Source of the DNA: JALOLV01 sp046295175
GTDB taxonomy: Bacteria > Bacteroidota > Bacteroidia > Cytophagales > Spirosomataceae
Assembly: GCA_046295175.1 (NCBI GenBank)
Contig: JBKBNY010000003.1
Coordinates: 310,001 to 374,000, forward strand
DNA length: 64,000 nt
Direction of reading: 5' to 3'
Below are positions 16,760 to 25,127 of the stretch, piece by piece; the first letter of the stretch is position 1, and the number at the start of each line of letters is the position of its first letter. The notes below the pieces were generated by a model. That model did not search any database and was not told the origin of the DNA. It was given only the letters and a program-made list of their open reading frames with translations. The position numbers were made by a program, and so were the translations under genes.

Positions 16760-18241
16760 TTAAACCGTCACTGGTTCTTTCACTTTCTTTTCTTTTCCAT
16801 TTTTAGATTCGGCAATCACTATCTTCTCGGTTGGTTTATCTTTCTGGTATCCCAAAATCTGAAGCATTGAGTCGCTGTCTTGTTGTTTGGCAAAAAGCTC
16901 GGTTGTGATATTGCCGTTTTCATCTAAATCTACCAAAACATGTTGCGGTGCCGGAATCAAACAGTGCTGGATTCCGCCATAGCCACCGAGCGATTCTTGA
17001 TAAGCTCCCGTATGGAAAAATCCAATGTATTGATTCTCTTTTTCGATGTCGAAAACTGGTAAATATAAATCCTCAGAATGTGCTTCAGTACTATAATAAT
17101 CCTGCGAATCACAAGTCAAACCACCTAAATTGACCTTTTCGTATGGGCTATCCCAATTATTTACTGGCAACATGATGTACTTCTGACCGATTCCCCACGA
17201 ATCTGGCAAATGTGTAATAAACGAGCCATCAATCATGTACCACAACTCACGGTCGTTTTGTTGTTTTTTGTCAATTACCTTATAGATTGTCGCACCGCTT
17301 TCGCCGACGGTATAGCTGCCAAACTCGGTGAAAATATGCGGTACTGGAACATTATTTTTATTACAAATCCATTGGATATTCTCAATGATTTCGTCAATCA
17401 TTGCTTGGTAATCGTAATTGAAAACCAACGAAGTCTGAATCGGCAATCCACCTCCAATATCAATCGAATCGAGGTCGGGGCAAATCTTCTTCATCTCGCA
17501 GTATTTGAACATAAAACGAGTCAACTCTGACCAATAGTAGGCGTTATCTTTGATACCTGCATTGATAAAGAAATGCAACATTTTGAGCTTAAATCTCGGA
17601 TTTGGCTTTATTTTCTCCTTGTAAAGCTCCTGAATATCATTGTATCGAACTCCCAAACGCGAAGTATAGAACGCAAAGTTGGGTTCTTCGTCGGTAGCGA
17701 TTCTGATACCAAGACTAACGTTTTCGGCAGTTACGTTTTCGATGTAATGGTCTATCTCGCCAACACTATCTAAAACAGGGATACAATTTACAAACCCATC
17801 GTTCAAAAAATCAGTAATCTGACTTAAATACAATGGGCGTTTGTGGCCATTACAGATAATATACGTGTTTTTGTTGATTTGTCCCTCATTGTACAAATGA
17901 CGAATAATTGGCATATCGAACGATGACGAGGTTTCGAGATGCACATTGTTTTTGAGGGCAGTTTCAAGAACAAATTTGAAATGCGATGATTTGGTACAGT
18001 AACAATAAGTATAGCTACCCTTATAATTGTACTTTTTCATAGCATTACGGAAAAGCAACTTAGCGTTTTCGATATGCTCAGTAATCTTAGGTAAATAAGA
18101 TATTTTGAGCGGCGTGCCGTATTGTTGAATAATATCCATGATAGGAACATTATTGAACAAAAGTGTATTTTCTTCGTCAACCCCAAATTCACGTGTCGGA
18201 AACTCGAAGGTTTGCTCTATAAGGTCTATGTAGCGTTTCAT
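16760..18241 (-). CDS. speA: Arginine decarboxylase (PLP fold type III)
   Basis: Makes agmatine from arginine, the entry to polyamine synthesis by the agmatine route. 493 residues from MKRYIDLIEQ; the seven upstream codons (MNLEQHR) are translated intergenic repeat and are left out. The PLP lysine is Lys84 in CYCTKSSH. The phosphate-binding loop is IDIGGGLPI, and the C-terminal motif GFFHTGAYQESLGGYGG carries the active-site Tyr. This compact form is shorter than E. coli SpeA (about 650 residues). The arginine label rests on resemblance to Bacteroidota proteins annotated as such; a related diaminopimelate- or carboxynorspermidine-type specificity cannot be excluded. Neighbours do not help. 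Confidence 0.8.
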   Translation of the reverse strand: MKRYIDLIEQTFEFPTREFGVDEENTLLFNNVPIMDIIQQYGTPLKISYLPKITEHIENAKLLFRNAMKKYNYKGSYTYCYCTKSSHFKFVLETALKNNVHLETSSSFDMPIIRHLYNEGQINKNTYIICNGHKRPLYLSQITDFLNDGFVNCIPVLDSVGEIDHYIENVTAENVSLGIRIATDEEPNFAFYTSRLGVRYNDIQELYKEKIKPNPRFKLKMLHFFINAGIKDNAYYWSELTRFMFKYCEMKKICPDLDSIDIGGGLPIQTSLVFNYDYQAMIDEIIENIQWICNKNNVPVPHIFTEFGSYTVGESGATIYKVIDKKQQNDRELWYMIDGSFITHLPDSWGIGQKYIMLPVNNWDSPYEKVNLGGLTCDSQDYYSTEAHSEDLYLPVFDIEKENQYIGFFHTGAYQESLGGYGGIQHCLIPAPQHVLVDLDENGNITTELFAKQQDSDSMLQILGYQKDKPTEKIVIAESKNGKEKKVKEPVTV

Positions 18242-18249
18242 CCTATGTT

Positions 18250-18323
18250 GTTCAAGGTTCAATATTCAATGTGCAAGTTAAAGAATGCATTTTCTTTGAA
18301 CTTTTAAACATTAAACATCGAAC
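18250..18323. repeat. GTTCAAGGTTCAAT-type imperfect hairpin
   Basis: GTTCAAGGTTCAATATTCAA faces a degenerate complement ending CATCGAAC. It resembles the perfect hairpin at 1391-1459. It lies just before the speA start on the other strand, and its translation produces the spurious N-terminal extension of that frame. Confidence 0.55.
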
Positions 18324-18437
18324 TGTTAAATTAGCGTGCAAAAGTCATATAAAATTGAGATATTTGCAATAATTTTTTTTAGCTTTGGTAACGATTTAAC
18401 ATACCACAGTAAAGCAGTAGTTTTTTTATATTACTTT

Positions 18438-19907
18438 ATGCCTCAAAGAATACACTTCATTGCCGTCGGAGGTGCCGTGATGCACAATCTCGCGTTGGCA
18501 TTACACCGTAAGGGAATCATAGTAACAGGTTCGGACGATGAAATCTACGACCCAGCCAAAAGCCGTTTAGAAGCAGCTGGGATTTTACCTGCCGAATTTG
18601 GTTGGTTTCCCGAAAAAATCTCTACCGAACTCGATGCTGTTATCTTGGGTATGCACGCCCATGCCGATAATCCTGAATTAAAAAAAGCACAAGAACTCGG
18701 TATAAAAATCTATTCTTTTCCAGAATATATTTACGAACAAAGCAAAGATAAGTTACGTGTAGTGATTGCGGGTAGCCACGGCAAAACCTCAATTACAAGT
18801 ATTATTTTACACGTTTTGAAATACCATAATCGCAAATTTGATTATTTGGTTGGAGCGTTAATCGAAGGTTTTGATATAATGGTTGGTCTTGATGATGATT
18901 CACCAGTAATCATCATCGAAGGCGATGAATATCCCGAATCTAAGATACATTTAAAATCTAAATTTTTATTCTATCATCCTCACCTTGTTTTGATTAGCGG
19001 TGTTGCGTGGGACCACTTCAATGTTTTTCCGACTTTTGAGAGTTATGTTAGTACTTTTGAGGAATTGGCCGATGGTTTACCAAAAGCAGGAGGAATTTTG
19101 TACGATGAAACCGATGAATTGGCTCGAATAATTGGAGAAAAAGACCGCACTGACGTTTCAAAATTGCCATACAAAGCACATCCATACAAGGTTGAAAATG
19201 GTAAATTTTATTTATTGACCAAGCAGGGTGAGATTCCGTTGGAGTTGTTTGGAGAGCATAATATGAAAAATCTCAACGGAGCAATGATTATCCTCGACCG
19301 TTTGGGTATCACCGAAGAGCAATTCTACGAAGCGATTCAGACATTTAAAGGTGCCGCAAAACGCTTAGAGAAGTTGGGCGAAAATGCCAATACCGTTATT
19401 TACCGTGATTTTGCTCACGCTCCGTCAAAACTCGAAGCTACGACCAATGCAGGTAAATCGCTTTACAACAATCGCCGATTGGTTGCGTGTTACGAATTAC
19501 ATACATTTAGTAGTCTAAATAAAGACTTTTTGCCTCAATATGCCGATAAAATGCGTGATGCCGATATTGCAGCTGTGTTTTATAGTCCGCATACATTAGA
19601 GATGAAACGAATGCCGATGATTAGCTCAGATGAAGTCAAAAAAGCATTTAATCGTCCCGATTTGCAGGTATTTACCGATAGAGAACTATTTAAGGATTTT
19701 CTGATGAGCCAAAACTGGTTTCAGACAAATCTGTTGTTGATGTCGTCGGGAACATTCAACGGTCTCGATTTACAAAAAGTAGCAGATGAAATTCTGGAAT
19801 TACCCGTAAAAGAGGAATTCCCGAATGTAAAAGTTATTACCAAAGTCGAAGATGATAATTCTTGGGGTGGATTGTTATCGAGTTTCAAAAAAGTATTCGG
19901 AGATTAA
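18438..19907 (+). CDS. mpl: UDP-MurNAc : L-Ala-gamma-D-Glu-meso-DAP ligase (Mpl)
   Basis: Peptidoglycan recycling enzyme: joins recovered tripeptide (or longer peptide) to UDP-MurNAc in the cytoplasm. 489 residues from MPQRIHFIAVGGAVMHNLAL; the 34 codons upstream are AT-rich leader. The Mur-ligase N-domain has the IAVGGAVMHNLALAL nucleotide motif, the ATP loop is IAGSHGKTS (about 110-118), and the central domain has IEGDEYPES and GVAWDHFNVF. The C-terminal domain contains YRDFAHAPSKLEAT and ELHTFSSLNKDFL. GMKGI-like variation at the N-loop and the overall length fit Mpl rather than MurC. It stands between hairpins and is probably a single-gene unit. Confidence 0.9.
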   Translation: MPQRIHFIAVGGAVMHNLALALHRKGIIVTGSDDEIYDPAKSRLEAAGILPAEFGWFPEKISTELDAVILGMHAHADNPELKKAQELGIKIYSFPEYIYEQSKDKLRVVIAGSHGKTSITSIILHVLKYHNRKFDYLVGALIEGFDIMVGLDDDSPVIIIEGDEYPESKIHLKSKFLFYHPHLVLISGVAWDHFNVFPTFESYVSTFEELADGLPKAGGILYDETDELARIIGEKDRTDVSKLPYKAHPYKVENGKFYLLTKQGEIPLELFGEHNMKNLNGAMIILDRLGITEEQFYEAIQTFKGAAKRLEKLGENANTVIYRDFAHAPSKLEATTNAGKSLYNNRRLVACYELHTFSSLNKDFLPQYADKMRDADIAAVFYSPHTLEMKRMPMISSDEVKKAFNRPDLQVFTDRELFKDFLMSQNWFQTNLLLMSSGTFNGLDLQKVADEILELPVKEEFPNVKVITKVEDDNSWGGLLSSFKKVFGD

Positions 19908-19914
19908 ACCTACC

Positions 19915-19940
19915 CTGTCGGCGGTTGTAAACCCCGACAG
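19915..19940 (+). repeat. CTGTCGG...CCGACAG hairpin after mpl
   Basis: A perfect 7-bp stem with GGTTGTAA in the loop region, between mpl and the next gene. Together with 50308-50351 (CGCTGTCAGGG stem and GCGGTTGTAA) it forms a small family with shared words CTGTC and GCGGTTGTAA. Confidence 0.55.
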
Positions 19941-19961
19941 CGGTTTAAATAGACCAATATT

Positions 19962-20660
19962 ATGAAAAAACTGTTATTTATCTTTGCTATTTTGTTATCA
20001 AAAGTAACGTTTGGCGGAACAATCAAAGGTGCGTGGGAGATGCAAGCACAGAGCAGCGTCTCGGCTGAAAAAGTCGTTATGATAGCATCTGAGAAGTACT
20101 TAACGATTGCGGTTTTTGAGAAGAATGCCTTTGTTCGTACCTACGGCGGAACGTATGAATTGAATAATGATGGCCTGACCCTAAAACTTGAATTTGATAG
20201 CAAAAGTAAGGAGACGGTTGGTACAAAAGTTAATTACAAGTTTAGTCGAGCCAATGAAAATACCTTTTCAATTGAAAATCAAACAAAAACTACTTGGAAA
20301 AGGCTCGACAACGGAAAAGATAATTTGGCGGGCTATTGGAGAATTACCCAACGTGAAGGACAAGACGGCAAAATGAACCCGATGCCATTTGCTGCTCGAC
20401 GAACCATTAAAATGTTATCAGAAGGGCGTTTTCAGTGGATTGCAATCAATGCCGAAACAGGTGAATTCTTCGGAACAGGTGGAGGAACTTACACCTTAAA
20501 AGACGGAAAATATACCGAAAATATAGAGTTTTTTAGCCGTGATAACGGTAGAGTAGGGGCTTCGCTCACTTTTGATTATAAACTCGAAGGCGACAATTGG
20601 CAGCATTCGGGCAAAAGCTCTACTGGCAATAAAGTAAACGAGATTTGGAGTAGAGAGTAG
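19962..20660 (+). CDS. Exported protein with two lipocalin-like beta-barrel domains
   Basis: A 232-residue exported protein with a signal peptide ending VTFGG. It has two similar halves. Each begins with a W (KGAWEMQ at 23-29, AGYWRIT near 125), passes an MIA.../MLSEGRF... strand, a GTYEL/GTYTLKDG turn and an LEFDSKSKETVG/IEFFSRDNGRVG hairpin, and ends in TTWKRLD/NEIWSRE. This is the pattern of tandem small lipocalin-like (DUF4488-like) domains. No catalytic residue stands out; ligand binding in the periplasm is possible. A good terminator follows. Confidence 0.65.
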   Translation: MKKLLFIFAILLSKVTFGGTIKGAWEMQAQSSVSAEKVVMIASEKYLTIAVFEKNAFVRTYGGTYELNNDGLTLKLEFDSKSKETVGTKVNYKFSRANENTFSIENQTKTTWKRLDNGKDNLAGYWRITQREGQDGKMNPMPFAARRTIKMLSEGRFQWIAINAETGEFFGTGGGTYTLKDGKYTENIEFFSRDNGRVGASLTFDYKLEGDNWQHSGKSSTGNKVNEIWSRE

Positions 20661-20687
20661 AACGGTTTTGGATTTACGATGAGATAT

Positions 20688-20716
20688 AACCCACGGTGTT
20701 TGCTGTGGGTTTTTTG
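20688..20716 (+). terminator. Intrinsic terminator
   Basis: AACCCAC (20688-20694) pairs with GTGGGTT (20705-20711) and is followed by a run of T residues, 27 bases after the stop of the lipocalin-like gene. Confidence 0.85.
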
Positions 20717-20859
20717 TTTTGTTTTTGATTATTTTTGAATAAAACAGGGGCTTCATTGTTATGGGTCTCTCTAATTATTTTAAAAACTGGACAGTTATTT
20801 CTTAGTTTTAGGTTAATTAGACCGTTCTGAATAATTTATCCCATAATTCTATAAATACA

Positions 20860-23800
20860 ATGCTTAAAAGGCTTTTAGTTTTTGTTTTTTCTTTTTTTTG
20901 TATTGTTTGCTATTGCCAGCACTACCCCAGTATTACATATACAGACCGTGAGGGTTTGCTACAAATGCAGGTAACAAATGTCTTTGAAGATAGCCGAGGG
21001 TACATTTGGGTAGGAACTAAGTTTGGAATAAGCAAATTTGATGGTAAAAACTTTGAAAATTTTACACTGAAAGATAGTTTAAAACAAAACCAAGTAAATA
21101 GTTTTATTGAAGATTCGAAGCATAATATATGGATATGGTATGCGTATGATTTTGGATATGCTAAGTTTGATGGGCAAAAATTTAAGAATTTTACCTTTGC
21201 CCCAACCAGATGCTCTAATATTGTAGAGTATAAAGATGAAATGGTTTTTAGTCGTAATGATTCGATTTTTGAGATAAAAAATGACAATATTCGGTTCAAA
21301 CAAAAATTGCCAATAAAAACGTCTGGCGAATGGAGTGTTTATTTTACAGTAGAACCCCAAACAAACATACTTTATTTATTTTATGGAGAGAATGGTAAAG
21401 GAACTGATGTTTTTTATTGGGATGAGTCCAAGAAAAATTTTATTCAATTTCATCATTCATCTATCAATATTTATAGACCATTCAATATTCGTAATGAAGT
21501 ATTAATAAGCGGATTTGTTGATGACAAAGCTGTTTTTTATTCGTTGGAAAATAAAAAAATTAACGAGTATTTCAGTTTTTCTTCAAAGCAAACTTCATTT
21601 CAAAAATACCCTGCTTTTAACTTCAATTTCAATCTGGATGGTAAAGTTTGGATTTACTCAAAGAACGATAAAAAAATCACACAAATTGCTAATCTTTCGG
21701 GTGGAGTCATTACAACTTCTAAATACTTTAAAGAAAGAAATAGGCTGTATATCGGTACAGAAAAAGGATTAGTATGCGTATTTTTAAATGGCTTCAAATA
21801 TTTTAAAGAAGAGGATGTCCCCTACGCTTGGGGAGTAGTAGAAGATTCTGAAAAAAATAAATGGTTCGCCAATTTTAATTATCCAATTCAAAAATTTGAT
21901 GGCGTAAATATTAAAGACTTTAAGCTATATTATGCTGAAATCGCCAAGCAAATTAAGAAAAAAGGCTATCCGGTAGATGAAGCTAATATCAATACTTGGT
22001 ATTTTAGCCCTTTAAGAGATAAATATGGCAAATTGTGGTTTCCGAGATTAGATGGGACATTAGTTATTGACAAAGGGAAATTAAAATATCTGGCTTCGAA
22101 AAATAATTCATTCTTTAGTCAAACAGAAGACCCAAAACGAAATAAGATTATTGGCTGTGGTTTTGGAGGAATAAGCGTTATTGAAAATAAATCTCCATAC
22201 CGAGATGAATTTATAACGGATACAACTGCGATGTTTAGCAATAACTCTCTTGTTTTGACAGTAGCAGTCGATAAAAAAGGTAATTATTGGCTTGGAGGAA
22301 ATGATATTGCCAAGTACAATCCAGATACAAAGACGTTTACTTATTATACCAAGAAAAACAATAAACTTCCCAAACGAGGAATTGCCAATATTACAATTGA
22401 TTCTTATGGTGGTATCTGGGCAAGTTCATTTTATTACGGTTTATTTAAGTTTAATGATAAAAACGACAGATTTGAAAGTGTTTTCACCAATTATTTTAAT
22501 GAAAGTAATAATTGTACTTCATACATTGGGCAAATTAATGAAAACTATTTGATTGTAGGCGACAATCGTAATCTTAATATCATTGACCTAAAAGAGTTTT
22601 ATCAAAAAGGCAAAGAAAAAATTGTAAAGCGGTTTAATATCAATAGCGGCTTTATGGGCTTAGAACCTGGTCAAAATGGCTTTTACAAGGATTCTGATGG
22701 TAATATTTGGATTACATCAAGTACAGTATTGTCGTACTTTGACCCTAAAAAAATTAGTTTTGAGCAAGACATTACCCGTACATTTATTAGGAATATCAAT
22801 GGGCAACGCTTACCGTTCGATTATGAAAAAAATCTTGTGGTAGAATTGCCATATGACACCAACACTTTTAGGTTATGGGTAGAATCGGTTGGTGAAGATA
22901 ATAGTGCCGAGCCGCAATTTAGCTATCGAATCAAAGGATTTGTTGATGAGTGGACACAGTGGCAAAAAGGCAATGAAATCTTTTTGATGAATTTGCCAAA
23001 CGGAAAATATACGATTGAGGTCAAAAGCCAACACAGTATATTAGACGAAAAAAATCAAACCATTACTGCACTCAATTTTAAAGTGAGTATTCCATTTTGG
23101 AAATCTCCAAATTTTTATAAATATGCTCTTTTAGGCTTTTTTTTGATGGTTTTTTTGATTGTATTTGTCTGGAGGCGAAGTCATAACCAACAGAAAGGTA
23201 TGAGATACCAAAAAAGGTATTTGGAAGAGCAAAAAAGACAGATAAACTTGCTACAAGTACAAACTACCCAAGCCCAACTGAATCCACATTTTATTTTCAA
23301 TGTTTTGACTGCGATTCAGGGGCAGATTCGTGTAAATAAAACAAGTGAGGCACGAGATAACATTGTAAAACTTGCAGGGTTGATTAGAAACTTTTTAAAT
23401 GCCAGCAACTTCGATGACCATACCGTTACATCAATTTTAAAACTCGAACTCACATTAAAAGAAGAAATAAATTTAATTAGGCAATATATCGAATTTGAAA
23501 AAATGCAAAGAGATAATTTCGATTATGAAATTATCGAAGTGCCACCCGTAGATGCTGATAATTATAAGATTCAACCTATGTTGATTCAGCCATTTGTCGA
23601 AAACGCCATCAAACATGGATTCAATGAATTAAAAATAAGAGGTAAACTAAGTATCAGTTTTATAGAAAAAGATGATTCGCTGATTTGTATCATTGATGAT
23701 AATGGTATTGGGCGTGGAGAAGCTAAAAAAATTCAGAGAGAGTCTTATGCAAAATACAAATCGCTCGGTACTGAATTGGTACAAAAGCGAATCGAAGTAT

Positions 23801-23892
23801 TGCAAAAAGTAGGTTATTTGATAGAATTACAGATTGAAGATAAAAAACCAAGCGGAACAAAAGTAACACTTAAAATCAGTTTTGAAGGATGA
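20860..23892 (+). CDS. LytS-type sensor histidine kinase with beta-propeller (Reg_prop/Y_Y_Y) sensor
   Basis: A 1010-residue inner-membrane sensor. The signal peptide ends CIVCYCQ. Residues about 25-640 are propeller repeats (EDSRGYIWVGTKFGISKFDG, DKKGNYWLGGNDIAKYNP, DSYGGIWASSFYYGLFKF). A Y_Y_Y domain follows at about 665-740 (FSYRIKGFVDEWTQW). One transmembrane helix spans about 753-772. The kinase is of the His_kinase (PF06580) class: phospho-accepting His810 in NPHFIFNVL, N-box QPFVENAIKHGF (about 910-921) and G-box IDDNGIGRGEA. The ligand of the propeller domain is unknown. The response regulator start overlaps the stop by ATGA, so the two are translationally coupled. The sensor half looks more AT-rich than the kinase half. 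Confidence 0.93.
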   Translation: MLKRLLVFVFSFFCIVCYCQHYPSITYTDREGLLQMQVTNVFEDSRGYIWVGTKFGISKFDGKNFENFTLKDSLKQNQVNSFIEDSKHNIWIWYAYDFGYAKFDGQKFKNFTFAPTRCSNIVEYKDEMVFSRNDSIFEIKNDNIRFKQKLPIKTSGEWSVYFTVEPQTNILYLFYGENGKGTDVFYWDESKKNFIQFHHSSINIYRPFNIRNEVLISGFVDDKAVFYSLENKKINEYFSFSSKQTSFQKYPAFNFNFNLDGKVWIYSKNDKKITQIANLSGGVITTSKYFKERNRLYIGTEKGLVCVFLNGFKYFKEEDVPYAWGVVEDSEKNKWFANFNYPIQKFDGVNIKDFKLYYAEIAKQIKKKGYPVDEANINTWYFSPLRDKYGKLWFPRLDGTLVIDKGKLKYLASKNNSFFSQTEDPKRNKIIGCGFGGISVIENKSPYRDEFITDTTAMFSNNSLVLTVAVDKKGNYWLGGNDIAKYNPDTKTFTYYTKKNNKLPKRGIANITIDSYGGIWASSFYYGLFKFNDKNDRFESVFTNYFNESNNCTSYIGQINENYLIVGDNRNLNIIDLKEFYQKGKEKIVKRFNINSGFMGLEPGQNGFYKDSDGNIWITSSTVLSYFDPKKISFEQDITRTFIRNINGQRLPFDYEKNLVVELPYDTNTFRLWVESVGEDNSAEPQFSYRIKGFVDEWTQWQKGNEIFLMNLPNGKYTIEVKSQHSILDEKNQTITALNFKVSIPFWKSPNFYKYALLGFFLMVFLIVFVWRRSHNQQKGMRYQKRYLEEQKRQINLLQVQTTQAQLNPHFIFNVLTAIQGQIRVNKTSEARDNIVKLAGLIRNFLNASNFDDHTVTSILKLELTLKEEINLIRQYIEFEKMQRDNFDYEIIEVPPVDADNYKIQPMLIQPFVENAIKHGFNELKIRGKLSISFIEKDDSLICIIDDNGIGRGEAKKIQRESYAKYKSLGTELVQKRIEVLQKVGYLIELQIEDKKPSGTKVTLKISFEG

Positions 23893-24734
23893 AAAAACTC
23901 CGTACGATAGTTGTAGAAGATGTTGATGATACTATTGCCACTATTCTAAACATATTTCAGCAAAAATGCCCTAATGTAGAGGTCCTGGGTGTTGCAAAAG
24001 ACACAGGAACTGCTTATGATTTGATTGTAGAACACAAACCCGATTTTGTGCTTCTTGATGTACAGATTATTGACGGAACAGGCTTTGATGTCATTCAAAA
24101 ACTAAAAGATAATGAAGTCGAGATTACTTTTGAGTTTGTATTTATGACGGGGCATATACAGAAAGACTATGCCACGAAAGCATTTGCTTACACGGCTACG
24201 CATTACTTCGAAAAGCCATTTGCAGATGAGACCTTAGTAGAGGTTGTCGAAAAAGTGAATCATCGGCAATCAGAAAATGAAAAGATACGTCTTTATGATG
24301 CACTTATTGATTACATGAATAAAAGTGGTGAACTCAGCGATTTTATCATGGTGCATCTTGCCAACCGAAAAACCCGAAGATTAGATATTAGACAAATTAT
24401 GTATCTGATTGCAGATGGTTCTATGACACAAATTCTACTCCAAAATGGGGAAACCGTAAAGGCCTTCAAGAATTTGGGAGAATACCGGAAAACCCTCGAA
24501 AACAACCACAATTTCTTCTCAATCAAAAATAGTATTTGTGTAAATTTAGATTACAAAGCCAGCTACGACCACTCTACTTGGCAGATGACTCTCAAAAATG
24601 GTGTGATACTGCAAGGTTCTAAAGATTTTTGTAAAAAATACTATGCTTTCAGTAGAGAAATTGGTGAAGGAGAAACTAAAAGAAAGAAAACAATTGTAAG
24701 TATTATTAAGAATTTCTTAGGACTAAAAGACTAA
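23889..24734 (+). CDS. LytTR-type response regulator
   Basis: A 281-residue cytoplasmic transcription regulator. Its receiver domain (about 5-125) has acidic residues at DVDD (11-14), the phospho-acceptor Asp57 in VLLDVQI, and the Lys of YFEKPF. The C-terminal LytTR DNA-binding domain (about 150-250) contains RRLDIRQIMYLIADGSMTQI and an FFSIKNSICVNLDYK stretch in place of the more common RIHKSYIVN. It overlaps the kinase gene by four bases, an unambiguous cognate pair. Likely targets are its own cluster, including the stand-alone LytTR gene and the two giant secreted protein genes downstream; that is inference from position. Confidence 0.93.
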   Translation: MKKLRTIVVEDVDDTIATILNIFQQKCPNVEVLGVAKDTGTAYDLIVEHKPDFVLLDVQIIDGTGFDVIQKLKDNEVEITFEFVFMTGHIQKDYATKAFAYTATHYFEKPFADETLVEVVEKVNHRQSENEKIRLYDALIDYMNKSGELSDFIMVHLANRKTRRLDIRQIMYLIADGSMTQILLQNGETVKAFKNLGEYRKTLENNHNFFSIKNSICVNLDYKASYDHSTWQMTLKNGVILQGSKDFCKKYYAFSREIGEGETKRKKTIVSIIKNFLGLKD

Positions 24735-24767
24735 TTATTCTTAAAAAAGTCAATCTATTCGCAAAGT

Positions 24768-24815
24768 TTTGAGATTTAAATCGTCCAACAGTAGATTTAG
24801 TGTATAAATCTCAAA
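24768..24815. promoter_or_regulatory. Inverted and phased repeats upstream of the stand-alone LytTR gene
   Basis: TTTGAGATTTA (24768-24778) is repeated as its reverse complement at 24805-24815. AGATTTA occurs as a direct repeat at 24772 and 24793, 21 bases apart, about the two-helical-turn spacing that LytTR domains recognise. It lies immediately before the ATG of the LytTR gene. It could be an operator or only a small hairpin; the direct repeat is short enough to be chance. Confidence 0.4.
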
Positions 24816-24820
24816 CCCTT

Positions 24821-25087
24821 ATGAATCTAAACCCCAACGAACTTGATAAACTTTTGATGCTTGAAGCCTCAGTAAACTACACAATTCTACATTTTACAGA
24901 TGGAGAATCTCAAATCTATTCTTATACCTTAAAAAGATTTGAGCAGCAACTTGCTCTAAATGATTCCTTTGTCCGTATCCATAAGTCATTTATCGTAAAC
25001 CGAGCCTTTATTCAAGAAGTACGCAAACGAGAAGTCGTACTTCTTTCGGATAAAGTATTGCCGCTTGCGAGGCGGAGGAGGGTGTAG
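24821..25087 (+). CDS. Stand-alone LytTR DNA-binding protein
   Basis: An 88-residue regulator consisting only of a LytTR domain: LLMLEASVNYTILHFTDGE, then FVRIHKSFIVNRAFIQEV and VLPLARRRRV. The ATG is chosen over a GTG seven codons upstream because it gives the usual length. There is no receiver domain, so activity must be set by abundance or by a partner. The C-terminus stops right after the Arg run; the paralogue at 39085 continues for about ten more residues, so this copy may be slightly truncated. It lies between the two-component pair and two giant secreted protein genes. Confidence 0.85.
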   Translation: MNLNPNELDKLLMLEASVNYTILHFTDGESQIYSYTLKRFEQQLALNDSFVRIHKSFIVNRAFIQEVRKREVVLLSDKVLPLARRRRV

Positions 25088-25127
25088 GGGTTAAAATCAT
25101 GTTCTATTTATAAATAAAAATATTAAT

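Noticed and set aside
18242..18262. Seven-codon extension of the arginine decarboxylase (MNLEQHR)
   Set aside because: It runs into the GTTCAAGGTTCAAT repeat; the Met at 18241 is the better start.
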